The position numbers and the translations under genes are program-made. Below are positions 1 to 6,553 of a DNA stretch of 29,608 nucleotides, in pieces (the stretch's first letter is position 1; every line of letters starts with the position of its first letter). A model generated the notes under the pieces. The model was not told the DNA's origin. It ran no database searches and worked only from the letters and a program-made list of their open reading frames with translations. This DNA is from JANQKX01 sp039028695 (GTDB taxonomy: Bacteria; Pseudomonadota; Alphaproteobacteria; Kiloniellales; Kiloniellaceae): assembly GCA_039028695.1 (NCBI GenBank), contig JBCCHN010000057.1, positions 1 to 29,608 of the forward strand, read 5' to 3'.

Positions 1-203
1 CCGGACATTGACGGTGACAATTCACCGAGCACGCGATTGGCCAAGTGCGTCATGTCGTTATGATTGATGAGCTCGGCCAATGCCTGCTCATAGCGCTCAA
101 TGCCGCTGGCGCTTACCAATCGCGAATTCTTGCGCGCCCGTCTCAACGGTGCGGGCGAGGCAGAAGTCTTTGGACCCGTGATCGCCTCCAAAGAAGAAAA
201 AGC
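1..203 (-). CDS. Unidentified partial ORF running off the window start
   Basis: An open minus-strand frame begins after a stop at 204-206 and stays open to base 1, about 67 codons. I do not recognise it. The distal part (SGIERYEQALAELI, then NHNDMTHLANRVLGEL) reads like a real helical protein with GC-rich third codon positions. No ATG lies near the beginning; a TTG at 189-191 is the only early start candidate and has no clear Shine-Dalgarno sequence. It follows the small-gene array on the same strand about 45-60 bases after the gene ending at 249, so it may be the next gene of that transcript. The complementary strand also carries a short open frame (100-207), so coding strand is not certain. 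Confidence 0.4.
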
Positions 204-248
204 CTAGGTCGGACGCTCTCGGGCGTGATCCCAGCAGATCCCTATCAC

Positions 249-689
249 TCAAAATGCTAACCAATTCGGTTGGTCAGGCCTTTGTGAACAGTTCCTGAAT
301 TCTTCGCCACGGTCCTTTTTCGACAGGTGCAGCAGGACCGTATTTTCCAAGATGGCGCGCTGACCAACAGGTACAGCACACCTCTTAGCGAAGAAGAAAA
401 CATCTTCCAGAGGCTCTTTTGCATGCCAGGATGTCATCACAAAAAAATCGCTTTTTTGGGTCATCGTAAAATAGTCGATGCTGGCCCAGTCGATTGCATC
501 ATGCCACGCCTCGCATTGTTCCCCCCACGTCAGCGCGTAATGGCAACCGGATGCCACGAGCCAAGCGCTCACCTTTGACTGCCACGCCTGGTCAGACTTT
601 TCGTCAATTACGACAATCGCCGCGAAGGGACGCAGGTCCGAAAGATCCGGCAAGTTCTCGCCGATCTTTAATCGAAGATAGTGGAACAT
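249..689 (-). CDS. Small soluble protein, DUF7684-like, possible immunity protein
   Basis: This encodes 146 residues with no signal peptide or membrane segment. The pattern FAAIVVIDEKSD, then WLVASGCHYALTWGEQCEAW, then DAIDWA and FVMTSWHAKEPLEDVFFFAK is what I recall of DUF7684, a family of small proteins often seen in polymorphic-toxin neighbourhoods. The function is unknown. It starts 9 bases after the 699-917 gene ends, so the two are likely cotranscribed. The acidic, Trp-rich composition suits a protein-binding (immunity-like) role, but that is inference from context. The family match is from memory. Confidence 0.7.
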   Translation of the reverse strand: MFHYLRLKIGENLPDLSDLRPFAAIVVIDEKSDQAWQSKVSAWLVASGCHYALTWGEQCEAWHDAIDWASIDYFTMTQKSDFFVMTSWHAKEPLEDVFFFAKRCAVPVGQRAILENTVLLHLSKKDRGEEFRNCSQRPDQPNWLAF

Positions 690-698
690 CTTGAGCCC

Positions 699-917
699 TC
701 AAAGCTTATCTGGATCCAGCGACTGCAGCACCTCTTCGGTCCATTTCAGCGTCTCCATAGAAGCCTCACCGAACGGCACATCATGCTTTTCGTAGAATTC
801 AACTTCCTGCCTTGCGGCAAGACGGAGGGCCCTCAGCGCAGCGACCTGTTGATCGGCCGGCCATTCCTCAAATGATCCGTATTGGAGTTTACTGCGCACC
901 AGCCACGGCTCCGACAC
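699..917 (-). CDS. Small hypothetical protein (72 aa) in array
   Basis: The start is a GTG at 915-917, chosen because AAAGGG lies about 6 bases upstream and overlaps the end of the preceding gene. The 72-residue product is mostly helical, with a segment rich in Ala, Arg and Glu around residues 22-45, and has no membrane segment. I do not recognise a family. Gaps of 8 bases upstream and 9 bases downstream place it inside a compact minus-strand operon of unrelated small proteins. It could be a small immunity or adaptor protein, but nothing in the sequence establishes a function. Confidence 0.6.
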   Translation of the reverse strand: MSEPWLVRSKLQYGSFEEWPADQQVAALRALRLAARQEVEFYEKHDVPFGEASMETLKWTEEVLQSLDPDKL

Positions 918-925
918 CCAGCCCT

Positions 926-1240
926 TTAGAGGTTCCGCAAAGTAGGCGGCAAAAACCGGGGCAGAACAAATTTTAGGGTATCCACACCGCCCATGGTCGT
1001 CATTGCCTTGAACAATAATTGATCCAAGGACACGATATCCAAATCATCAAGACCGGTCTTCTTGAGCTCGCTCAAAAATTCAACACGAGTATAGGCGACG
1101 TTATCTCCCTCATCCGTCCAGAGATCGTGCCGCACGGCCCCGAAAGCCGCCCACAAATCCAAGACACAGGCTTTTTCCTCGTCCGTCAGCGCTTGGAGGT
1201 CCCTTGTAAATCGGCCAGACGGCACCGTCAGCTCCTTCAC
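926..1240 (-). CDS. Small hypothetical protein with C-terminal LPRFL motif
   Basis: This encodes 104 residues, soluble and acidic. The N-terminal part (LTDEEKACVLDLWAAFG) looks helical. The C-terminal FVLPRFLPPTL recalls the 'KYFLPR' ending of several small proteins found beside polymorphic toxins (DUF6714-like), but I cannot assign it firmly. Its ATG overlaps the stop of the upstream gene by four bases in an ATGA arrangement (1237-1240), a sign of translational coupling. Function is unknown; an immunity role is inferred only from the neighbourhood. Confidence 0.65.
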   Translation of the reverse strand: MKELTVPSGRFTRDLQALTDEEKACVLDLWAAFGAVRHDLWTDEGDNVAYTRVEFLSELKKTGLDDLDIVSLDQLLFKAMTTMGGVDTLKFVLPRFLPPTLRNL

Positions 1241-1632
1241 TCTGCAAGCTCCTCGTCGAAGGGAGCGATCCAGGCAGGTCTGTCTCTCTCCTCACCGGTC
1301 CAGCCCCAATCGGACAAAATTTTGATGTAGGTGTCCCGGTCGTACTGCGTGCCGTCGGCATAGTCGCCAAACGTTGAGTAACCATAGCCCAGCGCTACGA
1401 TATCTCTAACGAACGGCGCGATTGCACGGTAATCGGTGACAATGATCATGCCGTTCCGGGCGCCAAAGTTCGGCACCAAAAAATGGGCGGCAATCGACCT
1501 GTTTGGCGAAAATTGCAGCAAAAAGGGAGCTTGGATCTCAAATCCCAGATCCTCCGACGCCTCTTTCCAAACTCTAATCAGATTGCTGTCCATTTTTAGG
1601 GCTGAGAAAATAGCGTGTTGTTGAGTGGACAC
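1237..1632 (-). CDS. Small hypothetical protein (131 aa), immunity-like
   Basis: The start is probably the GTG at 1630-1632, with AGAGATGA just upstream; an in-frame ATG at 1593 (MDSNLIRVW) is an alternative. The protein has no signal peptide or membrane segment. It contains MIIVTDYRAIAPFVRDI in the middle and YDRDTYIKILSDWGWTG near the C-terminus. That 'DWGW(F)G' ending is one I associate with uncharacterised small proteins near toxins. It overlaps the next gene by 4 bases. Whether it counters a toxin is inference. Confidence 0.65.
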   Translation of the reverse strand: MSTQQHAIFSALKMDSNLIRVWKEASEDLGFEIQAPFLLQFSPNRSIAAHFLVPNFGARNGMIIVTDYRAIAPFVRDIVALGYGYSTFGDYADGTQYDRDTYIKILSDWGWTGEERDRPAWIAPFDEELAE

Positions 1633-1677
1633 TTCATCTCTATTCCTTGTTGTGCCCTTTTAACAAGAAATAGTAAT

Positions 1678-2019
1678 TCATTTCCTAAACATTCCAAACA
1701 GCTCACGCTGCGCTTGATTGATCGAGGAGTCATCCCAATCGAACTCGCGTTTGCTCGCTGGGAAGAAATCTTTCTGATCATGGAATTCATAAAACAACGA
1801 CCCATGGATTCCCATCGCATCTCTTTTCAAAATTGGTCGGTCCCATATCGGGCCCAAAACCTCAGCGGCAATACGATCTCCAACCCGCTCAAAAAAGTCT
1901 TCCGCAAACTCTATATCTTGCCCTTGCTCGGGAAAAATGGCGAAAAATTCCTCTTCCGTTGCCTGAAAAATGCTGAAAGTCGCGTTCAAAGCACGATCAA
2001 ATACCTGGATATTTTTCAA
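1678..2019 (-). CDS. Small hypothetical protein (113 aa), first gene of the array
   Basis: The only available start after the in-frame stop is a TTG at 2017-2019, preceded by a weak GAAAG. The protein reads as a well-formed small domain: FDRALNATFSIFQATEEEF, then FPEQGQDIEFAEDFFERVG, KRDAMGIHGSLFYEF and DWDDSSINQAQRELF. I recall close relatives annotated only as hypothetical. There is no membrane segment. It lies 45 bases ahead of the 1632 gene and is probably the promoter-proximal member of the minus-strand array. No function can be read from the sequence. Confidence 0.65.
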   Translation of the reverse strand: MKNIQVFDRALNATFSIFQATEEEFFAIFPEQGQDIEFAEDFFERVGDRIAAEVLGPIWDRPILKRDAMGIHGSLFYEFHDQKDFFPASKREFDWDDSSINQAQRELFGMFRK

Positions 2020-2049
2020 ATCTTTCGACCCCGATTACCTCTGACGAGA

Positions 2050-2096
2050 TGAGGCGAGAGCATATGTTTGCCTTAAAGGCATGGCGCCTCATATGC
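2050..2096. repeat. Nested inverted repeats between divergent genes
   Basis: Three palindromes are interleaved here. TGAGGCG (2050-2056) pairs with CGCCTCA (2085-2091), GCATATG (2060-2066) pairs with CATATGC (2090-2096), and TGCCTT (2069-2074) pairs with AAGGCA (2076-2081). The outer arms share bases, so the first two stems are mutually exclusive. The site lies between the array start (2019) and the divergent gene at 2211, so an operator or leader structure is more likely than a terminator. Confidence 0.6.
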
Positions 2097-2210
2097 AAAT
2101 TCGCACCCTTAACCATACCTCAAAAATGAAGTGTGATATTTTGCTGAAACTCCGTATGATTTTCAATCGGAAATGGCCGAGTTCTGCATTTCAAAAAAGA
2201 ATGATCCGTT

Positions 2211-2726
2211 ATGAAAAAGCAGGGACCAAAGCTGCGTAAAAGGCGATACTTTTTTGCAATCTTGATCCTAACCATTTTTATGGGATTGGGTTTTTTCGGA
2301 TATCGCCTTGGGTATATCTCAACGCATGAAGAAGTGCGCCAGCTGCAGTGGATTAATCTTGCCAATGCAGATGAGCAATACCATAAAGATATCGAAGCAG
2401 GCAGGCTTCGGTTTTACAAATTTTTCGGATTTGGAGCCACTATTCCGGAAGTCGATTACGACTTTGTCAGGCCGGGTTGTTACATCAGGGTCGAAATAAC
2501 CCCCTTGCGGGGGACCAGCGATTCTTGGATCAATGACGTCCACCTGCGTCTAATCTTTATGGCAAGGGAATTTGCTGAAAGGTACAATCGCCTAATGAAA
2601 TGGCACATCGACAGAACGTATCCCCTTCGTGCTTGTCGAAAGTTCTATGCAAGACCGCCTCCCGAGGTGTCTCAAATTGAAAGACTTGATGATTTGATGG
2701 AAGACATGGAAAGCCTCAGGGATTAA
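2211..2726 (+). CDS. Single-pass membrane protein of unknown function
   Basis: The 171-residue product has a strongly basic N-terminus (MKKQGPKLRKRR), then one hydrophobic helix at about residues 13-33, then a soluble domain. The positive charges before the helix predict N-in topology, with the C-terminal domain in the periplasm. The distal part has helical Glu/Arg-rich sequence and two Cys (near residues 94 and 143). No family was recognised. Base composition is lower in GC than in the nitrile hydratase operon next door, in line with the accessory region to its left. No strong Shine-Dalgarno is seen, so the start rests on the position of the basic/hydrophobic segment. Confidence 0.6.
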   Translation: MKKQGPKLRKRRYFFAILILTIFMGLGFFGYRLGYISTHEEVRQLQWINLANADEQYHKDIEAGRLRFYKFFGFGATIPEVDYDFVRPGCYIRVEITPLRGTSDSWINDVHLRLIFMAREFAERYNRLMKWHIDRTYPLRACRKFYARPPPEVSQIERLDDLMEDMESLRD

Positions 2727-2744
2727 TGTAATAATCGCCTCCCC

Positions 2745-3083
2745 CTACTTCCCCAACGTTACCGGTTTCCCATGGGGCGTCCGCCGATAGGCGTCTTCCC
2801 AGGCTTCTTTCTTAGCGGTAAGTTCGCCCGCCGGCACCAAATCCTTTTCGGTCAAGAGGTATTCCAGAGCCGCCAGGACGTGGTGGTAGTAGGTGCTGCC
2901 GTCGTCCGGGTCGCCATCTGCTTGGGCGGCTTTGATGGCGGCACCCAGGGCATCGGACCATTCCGTAGCCGTGATGAGTCCGGCCTCTTGCAGACTAAAA
3001 GCCGTCGCCAGGGCTTCAGCCTGCCACGGCTCTTTCAGCGGCTCCTCAAGGGAAATTTTCTCGGGCTTACTTTCAAGGGACAC
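2745..3083 (-). CDS. Nitrile hydratase accessory protein
   Basis: This 112-residue protein has the features of the nitrile hydratase accessory (activator) family: EPWQAEALATAFSLQEAGLITATEWSDAL, then YYHHVLAALEYLLTEKDLV and a C-terminal WEDAYRRTPHGKP. Such proteins resemble the N-terminal part of the beta subunit and, for cobalt enzymes, carry the metallated alpha subunit into the holoenzyme by subunit swapping. It is the last gene of the alpha-beta-accessory operon, about 35 bases after the beta gene. No membrane segment is present. The family assignment is confident; the exact metal-delivery mechanism is inferred from homologues. Confidence 0.88.
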   Translation of the reverse strand: MSLESKPEKISLEEPLKEPWQAEALATAFSLQEAGLITATEWSDALGAAIKAAQADGDPDDGSTYYHHVLAALEYLLTEKDLVPAGELTAKKEAWEDAYRRTPHGKPVTLGK

Positions 3084-3117
3084 TTTACCTACCTCTTCTC
3101 CTTGGTATGGACCTGCG

Positions 3118-3795
3118 TCAGGCCGCTGTCAGGTGGCACTCCCAGATATCCAAAAAGACCTTATCGCGGGCCGAGGCCCCCTCTCCCCACAGCTCTTGCG
3201 CCGTAAAAGCAACCGTATAGAGATGGGTCGGGGCCTCGCCCAGGTTAGCCGCGTTGCTATCGGGCAAGACATGGGCACCGTGGTGTAGGTGGATCTGCCC
3301 AGACTTCCTTCGGGCATAGCGGGGCAGCCGCGTGTGTCCGCTCTGTCCGGGACTGCCGGTCATGACGCCGTCCCCAATTTTGAACTGCGCCTCGGCAGAG
3401 ACATCTCGGCGATAGACTTCATGGGCGAAGGGGTCCGCGCTTTCCGGCCCGGCCGCATCGTCCCGTCGGCCGTTTTCCTGGGCACTCCCCTGCACCCCAG
3501 CGAGCGCGGCCTTGCCTTTTTCCACCTCTTCAAGGGATACGAAATCGCCCGCCAACAGCATGGTGGTCAAGTTATAGAGCCAGCGCTCGAAATAGCTCTG
3601 AGACAGGTAGTGCGCCGGCGGCATACGCTCCAGATTGTGCCGGTCATAGTCAAGGTTCACGAAATCCGGCAGGCTGGTGCTCTGGCAAAGGCCCCACACC
3701 CGGCGCTCCCAGTCGTGATGAAAGGCGGGATCATCCTTCTCGTAGGGCACCGCGCCGAAGCCGTGCATCCCGCCCATGTCATGGACTCCGTCCAT
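3118..3795 (-). CDS. nthB: Nitrile hydratase beta subunit
   Basis: The 225-residue product begins MDGVHDMGGMHGFG, the classic start of nitrile hydratase beta subunits, which wrap around the alpha subunit and help form the active-site channel. It continues with FHHDWERRVWGL and ends with the SH3-like barrel domain (FKIGDGVMTG, then GHTRLPRYARRKSGQI and GAHVLPDSNA). Length is normal for the family. A hydrophilic linker rich in Gly, Asp and Ala at about residues 95-125 separates the helical and barrel domains. It lies 21 bases after the alpha gene and is part of the same operon. The start is the ATG giving the conserved N-terminus. Confidence 0.93.
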   Translation of the reverse strand: MDGVHDMGGMHGFGAVPYEKDDPAFHHDWERRVWGLCQSTSLPDFVNLDYDRHNLERMPPAHYLSQSYFERWLYNLTTMLLAGDFVSLEEVEKGKAALAGVQGSAQENGRRDDAAGPESADPFAHEVYRRDVSAEAQFKIGDGVMTGSPGQSGHTRLPRYARRKSGQIHLHHGAHVLPDSNAANLGEAPTHLYTVAFTAQELWGEGASARDKVFLDIWECHLTAA

Positions 3796-3816
3796 CTCTT
3801 ATTCCTTCCTCTGTCT

Positions 3817-4509
3817 TCAAACCGCTAGCGTGGCGGCCCCGATCATGGAATCCCGGGTGACCAGCTTGGCCAGGTCACCCTCGCCCAAATCCTCGGACCC
3901 AGCGGGGCGCTCGGGGATCACCAGATAGCGGATCTCGGCCGTGGAGTCCCACACCCGGACCTCCGCGTCTTCTGCCAAACTCACCCCGAATTCCGCCAGG
4001 ACGGTCCGGGGCTCGCGCACCACCCGTGCGCGATAGGCAAAGGATTTGTACCAGCCCGGCGGCAGCCCCAACAGGGTCCAGGGATAACAAGAGCACAGGG
4101 TGCAGACCACCATGTTATGGACCTGGTCGGTGTTTTCCACCGCCACCACATCGGTGGTCTGATTGCCGATCAGCCCCATCTCGGCAATGGCAGCGGTCCC
4201 GTCGGCCAGCAAGCGGGCTCGGAAGTCTTCATCGACCCAGGCCCGCGCCACCACCTTGGCGCCGTTGTGGGGGCCGACCCCATGCTCGAATTTATCGATA
4301 AAGGCCTCGATGGTCTCGGGCCGCACCAGGCCCTTTTCCACCAAGAGACTCTCCATCGCCTTCACTCTCAACGCCGGATCCGCCGGAAGATGAGATAAAT
4401 CCGGGCCATGATCTGGGCCATGATCTGGGCCGTGATCTGGGCCGTGGCCAGGCTCTTGGCGATGCGACTCCGCCGGTTGGTTCTTTTGATCGTTACTCAT
4501 GCCCGTCAT
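3817..4509 (-). CDS. nthA: Nitrile hydratase alpha subunit, cobalt type
   Basis: Nitrile hydratase converts nitriles to amides in the cytoplasm. The metal-binding motif CTLCSC is at residues 136-141, within VVCTLCSCYPW. Thr after the first Cys marks the cobalt class (iron enzymes have CSLCSC). The second and third Cys are the ones oxidised to sulfinic and sulfenic acids in known enzymes. Length is 230 residues, slightly long because of an N-terminal His/Asp/Pro-rich extension with GPDH repeated in tandem at about residues 23-38. Gene order is alpha, beta, accessory. A second in-frame ATG three codons downstream is possible; the first has GAAG about 9 bases upstream. Confidence 0.95.
   Translation of the reverse strand: MTGMSNDQKNQPAESHRQEPGHGPDHGPDHGPDHGPDLSHLPADPALRVKAMESLLVEKGLVRPETIEAFIDKFEHGVGPHNGAKVVARAWVDEDFRARLLADGTAAIAEMGLIGNQTTDVVAVENTDQVHNMVVCTLCSCYPWTLLGLPPGWYKSFAYRARVVREPRTVLAEFGVSLAEDAEVRVWDSTAEIRYLVIPERPAGSEDLGEGDLAKLVTRDSMIGAATLAV
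4403..4450 (-). repeat. 12-bp tandem repeat in the nitrile hydratase alpha gene
   Basis: Four consecutive 12-bp units, read on the plus strand as GGGCCRTGATCT with the last one degenerate, encode Gly-Pro-Asp-His repeats on the minus strand (residues about 23-38 of the alpha subunit). As the unit is a multiple of three, copy-number change would keep the frame. Confidence 0.9.
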
Positions 4510-4541
4510 TTTTTGTTTCTTCGATCTCTGTTCACAAACCC

Positions 4542-4569
4542 ATGTTAGACATCAAGCGCCAAATGCCAA
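4542..4569 (-). promoter_or_regulatory. Candidate sigma70 promoter for the nitrile hydratase operon
   Basis: Read on the minus strand, TTGGCA (4564-4569) and TAACAT (4542-4547) are separated by 16 bases. They match the -35 and -10 consensus at 5/6 and 4/6 positions. The site is about 33 bases upstream of the nthA ATG, which leaves a short leader. It is predicted by eye only. Confidence 0.4.
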
Positions 4570-4737
4570 CACCCTCGGTACCTTTTAGCCGGATCGCGGT
4601 CTCGTGTAAGCTTTGTGTGTTGCCATTTACGGTGAAAATCTGACTTATGCATGGGCATTCTTGCCTATCGAATCGCTGCAAGTAGCGTTGGGGTCCGATC
4701 AGGCGGCCAATAGCGGATCATCAACGAGGAGTTCGGA

Positions 4738-5142
4738 ATGCCCTTTAAGCCCTTGTTTTCCCTCTGTCTATCTACGGCCTTGTGGGTGGCCGTGGTGGTC
4801 GGCGGCGCCAGCCAGGCCCAAGCCGGCGACGCCACAGCCGGGCAATCGGTCTTTAAAAAGTGCAGAGCCTGTCATGTGTTGGATAGCGACAAAAACCGGG
4901 TCGGACCCAGCCTGAAGGATGTGGTCGGCCGCACCGCCGGGGCCGCCGACGGTTACAAGTTTTCCAAGGCCATGGTCGCCTCCGGCGAGGACGGCCTGGT
5001 CTGGACCGAAGAGACACTGATCCAGTTCCTCGAATCCCCCCGCAAGGTCGTCAAAGGAACCAAGATGGCCTTTCCCGGCCTCAGAAAGCCCGAGGACCGG
5101 GCCAACGTGGTCGCCTATATCTCCCAATTCAGCACGCAATAA
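4738..5142 (+). CDS. Class I cytochrome c (c2/c550-like), exported
   Basis: This is a periplasmic single-haem electron carrier. The 134-residue precursor has a signal peptide to about residue 29 (ending SQAQA), then the haem-attachment motif CRACH at residues 42-46. The likely distal Met is in GTKMAF (M110). The fold and spacing suit mitochondrial-type cytochrome c2/c550 proteins of Alphaproteobacteria (NRVGPSLKDVVGR, then YKFSKAM and ANVVAYISQF). The ATG has GAGGAG about 8 bases upstream. It is divergent from the nitrile hydratase operon and appears monocistronic. The redox partner cannot be inferred from the context. Confidence 0.93.
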   Translation: MPFKPLFSLCLSTALWVAVVVGGASQAQAGDATAGQSVFKKCRACHVLDSDKNRVGPSLKDVVGRTAGAADGYKFSKAMVASGEDGLVWTEETLIQFLESPRKVVKGTKMAFPGLRKPEDRANVVAYISQFSTQ

Positions 5143-5201
5143 AAACACGCCGGGCTCAATACCACCCGTAACGCCTTGCCGCCGTGACGGCCGGGCACGC
5201 C

Positions 5202-5870
5202 TTAGGGCGGCCCGGGATCGTTCGGGTGGTGAGTGGTCCAATCCGGCCCGTGATCTCGCATGATCCGCTGGACCGCTGGACGCTGCTCCACCCGTTCAGC
5301 GCAATGCCCCACATGGGGATACCGGACGCGCATGGCCTGGGGGCTCCGATGCCAGAGGGTCAACATCTGCAAATGCAGATCACAAGCGCTGAAAGTCTCG
5401 CCCAGCAGGTAAGGACCGCCAGAGGCGAGGACTCCATCCAGGTATCGCCAGCTTTCATCGAGTCTTTCCATTCCCTTGGCCGAGATCTCTTGGTGTCCAC
5501 TGTTCGCAACAGTGTGTCTGTATGGCATGAAGTAGATCTGCATGGCGATCTGAAGCGTGTTGGTCATATAGGCCATCCACTTCAAAAAGTCCCCTCGCTT
5601 CGGGTCGCCGACGACGGGGCCAAGGCGGGCTTCAGGGAAACGATCGGCCAGGTAAATTAAAATGGCCGTCCCTTCAAAAATCACCGTGCCGTCATCGTCT
5701 ACCAGCACCGGCACCGCACCATGAGGTGACAGTTCCTGAAAGCTCGGGTCCCGCTGTGCTAAGGGAAGGTCGATGTCCACCCAGCAGCTCTCGTAAGGAC
5801 AGCCAATTTCTTCCAGCGCGGCATGGGCCGACATGGCGGTTGACGCTGGGCTGTTATAGAGTTTGATCAT
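5202..5870 (-). CDS. Glutathione S-transferase family protein
   Basis: The 222-residue protein has an N-terminal thioredoxin-like domain (MIKLYNSPASTAMSAHAALEEIG) with the cis-Pro region GAVPVLVDDDG and the glutathione gamma-Glu site around FEGTAILIYLADRFP. A helical C-terminal domain follows (GPYLLGETFSACDLHLQML). The Ser/Thr after SPAST sits where the catalytic Ser or Cys of beta/theta-type enzymes lies. It probably conjugates or reduces small electrophiles with glutathione in the cytosol; the substrate is unknown. It stands alone, with its 3' end facing the cytochrome gene. AAGGTGAG lies about 13 bases upstream of the ATG, rather far for a ribosome site. Confidence 0.88.
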   Translation of the reverse strand: MIKLYNSPASTAMSAHAALEEIGCPYESCWVDIDLPLAQRDPSFQELSPHGAVPVLVDDDGTVIFEGTAILIYLADRFPEARLGPVVGDPKRGDFLKWMAYMTNTLQIAMQIYFMPYRHTVANSGHQEISAKGMERLDESWRYLDGVLASGGPYLLGETFSACDLHLQMLTLWHRSPQAMRVRYPHVGHCAERVEQRPAVQRIMRDHGPDWTTHHPNDPGPP

Positions 5871-6058
5871 GGCCGATTGGTCTCACCTTGAAGCCTGTGT
5901 ATGGACTGAACCGCTGTTGTAGGGTAAGTCCAACTTCTTTGCCAAATCCAATCAATGCCTGGCGAAACCCAAGGATCCCAACAGCCTTTCGCCGGAAATT
6001 GCAAAGGTTGCCTTCCAGGCCGCCCAAATAACCTTCTCAATCACGCCCGAGGAATCTC

Positions 6059-6424
6059 ATGCTCAACAGCATTTGCCCCATATTTCCCAGCCTAGATTTC
6101 AGCGAAACAATAGATTTCTATGGACTGCTCGGATTTCGCAAATCGGCGCAATACGATGCGGAGGGCTATCTGATCCTGATCCGTGATCAGGTCGAGGTAC
6201 ACTTCTTTCGTACCTCCGATCATGTTCCCGAGACCTCAAATCATGGCGCCTTTGTGCGGGTCGAAAACGCTAATCAGCTCTCCGACGAATTCGGTCGCCT
6301 CGGGTTACCAATGCAAGGCATTCCCTGGGTCGGCAAAGCCCAAGATAAGCCTTGGGGTATCTGCGAACTCGCACTCGTTGATCCGGACGGCAACCTGCTC
6401 CGCTTCGGCCATGTGATCGAATAG
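6059..6424 (+). CDS. VOC-family protein, bleomycin-resistance/glyoxalase-like
   Basis: The 121-residue protein has the paired beta-alpha-beta-beta-beta modules of the vicinal oxygen chelate superfamily: a first module beginning ICPIFPSLDFSETIDFYGLLGF, and a second ending in ELALVDPDGNLLRFGHVIE. Length and the C-terminal 'DPDGNLLRFG' suit the bleomycin-binding (Ble-type) subgroup, which sequesters drug as a dimer. Without a typical metal triad, a binding protein is more likely than an enzyme. GAGGAA about 5 bases upstream supports the ATG. It appears monocistronic. Whether it protects against any natural product here is unknown. Confidence 0.83.
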   Translation: MLNSICPIFPSLDFSETIDFYGLLGFRKSAQYDAEGYLILIRDQVEVHFFRTSDHVPETSNHGAFVRVENANQLSDEFGRLGLPMQGIPWVGKAQDKPWGICELALVDPDGNLLRFGHVIE

Positions 6425-6553
6425 ACTCAGCAAAGCCATCGCAACTCTCCGAGCGCGCGTCCGAAACCGCGACCAAGATAAGACTTGTCCACGCAAGCAC
6501 TGGATTGCCAGGCTGAAACTCCGCATACCATGGGGCTCTTGCGCATGCCCGAT

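Noticed and set aside
100..207. Short plus-strand ORF (35 aa) ending EVFGPVIASKEEKA
   Set aside because: It has no Shine-Dalgarno and lies opposite a longer, better minus-strand frame that stays open to the window edge.
3817..4509. Unusual alpha-beta order for a cobalt nitrile hydratase
   Set aside because: Alpha-beta-accessory order is known for cobalt enzymes in Pseudomonas, so it is not novel.
5143..5200. Possible terminator between the cytochrome and GST genes
   Set aside because: GC-rich inverted segments exist, but there is no convincing stem followed by a T tract on either strand.
5900..6058. Open frame upstream of the VOC gene reading like protein (SPEIAKVAFQAAQITFSITP)
   Set aside because: It starts after a stop, has no start codon and runs out of frame into the VOC gene; at most it is a gene remnant.
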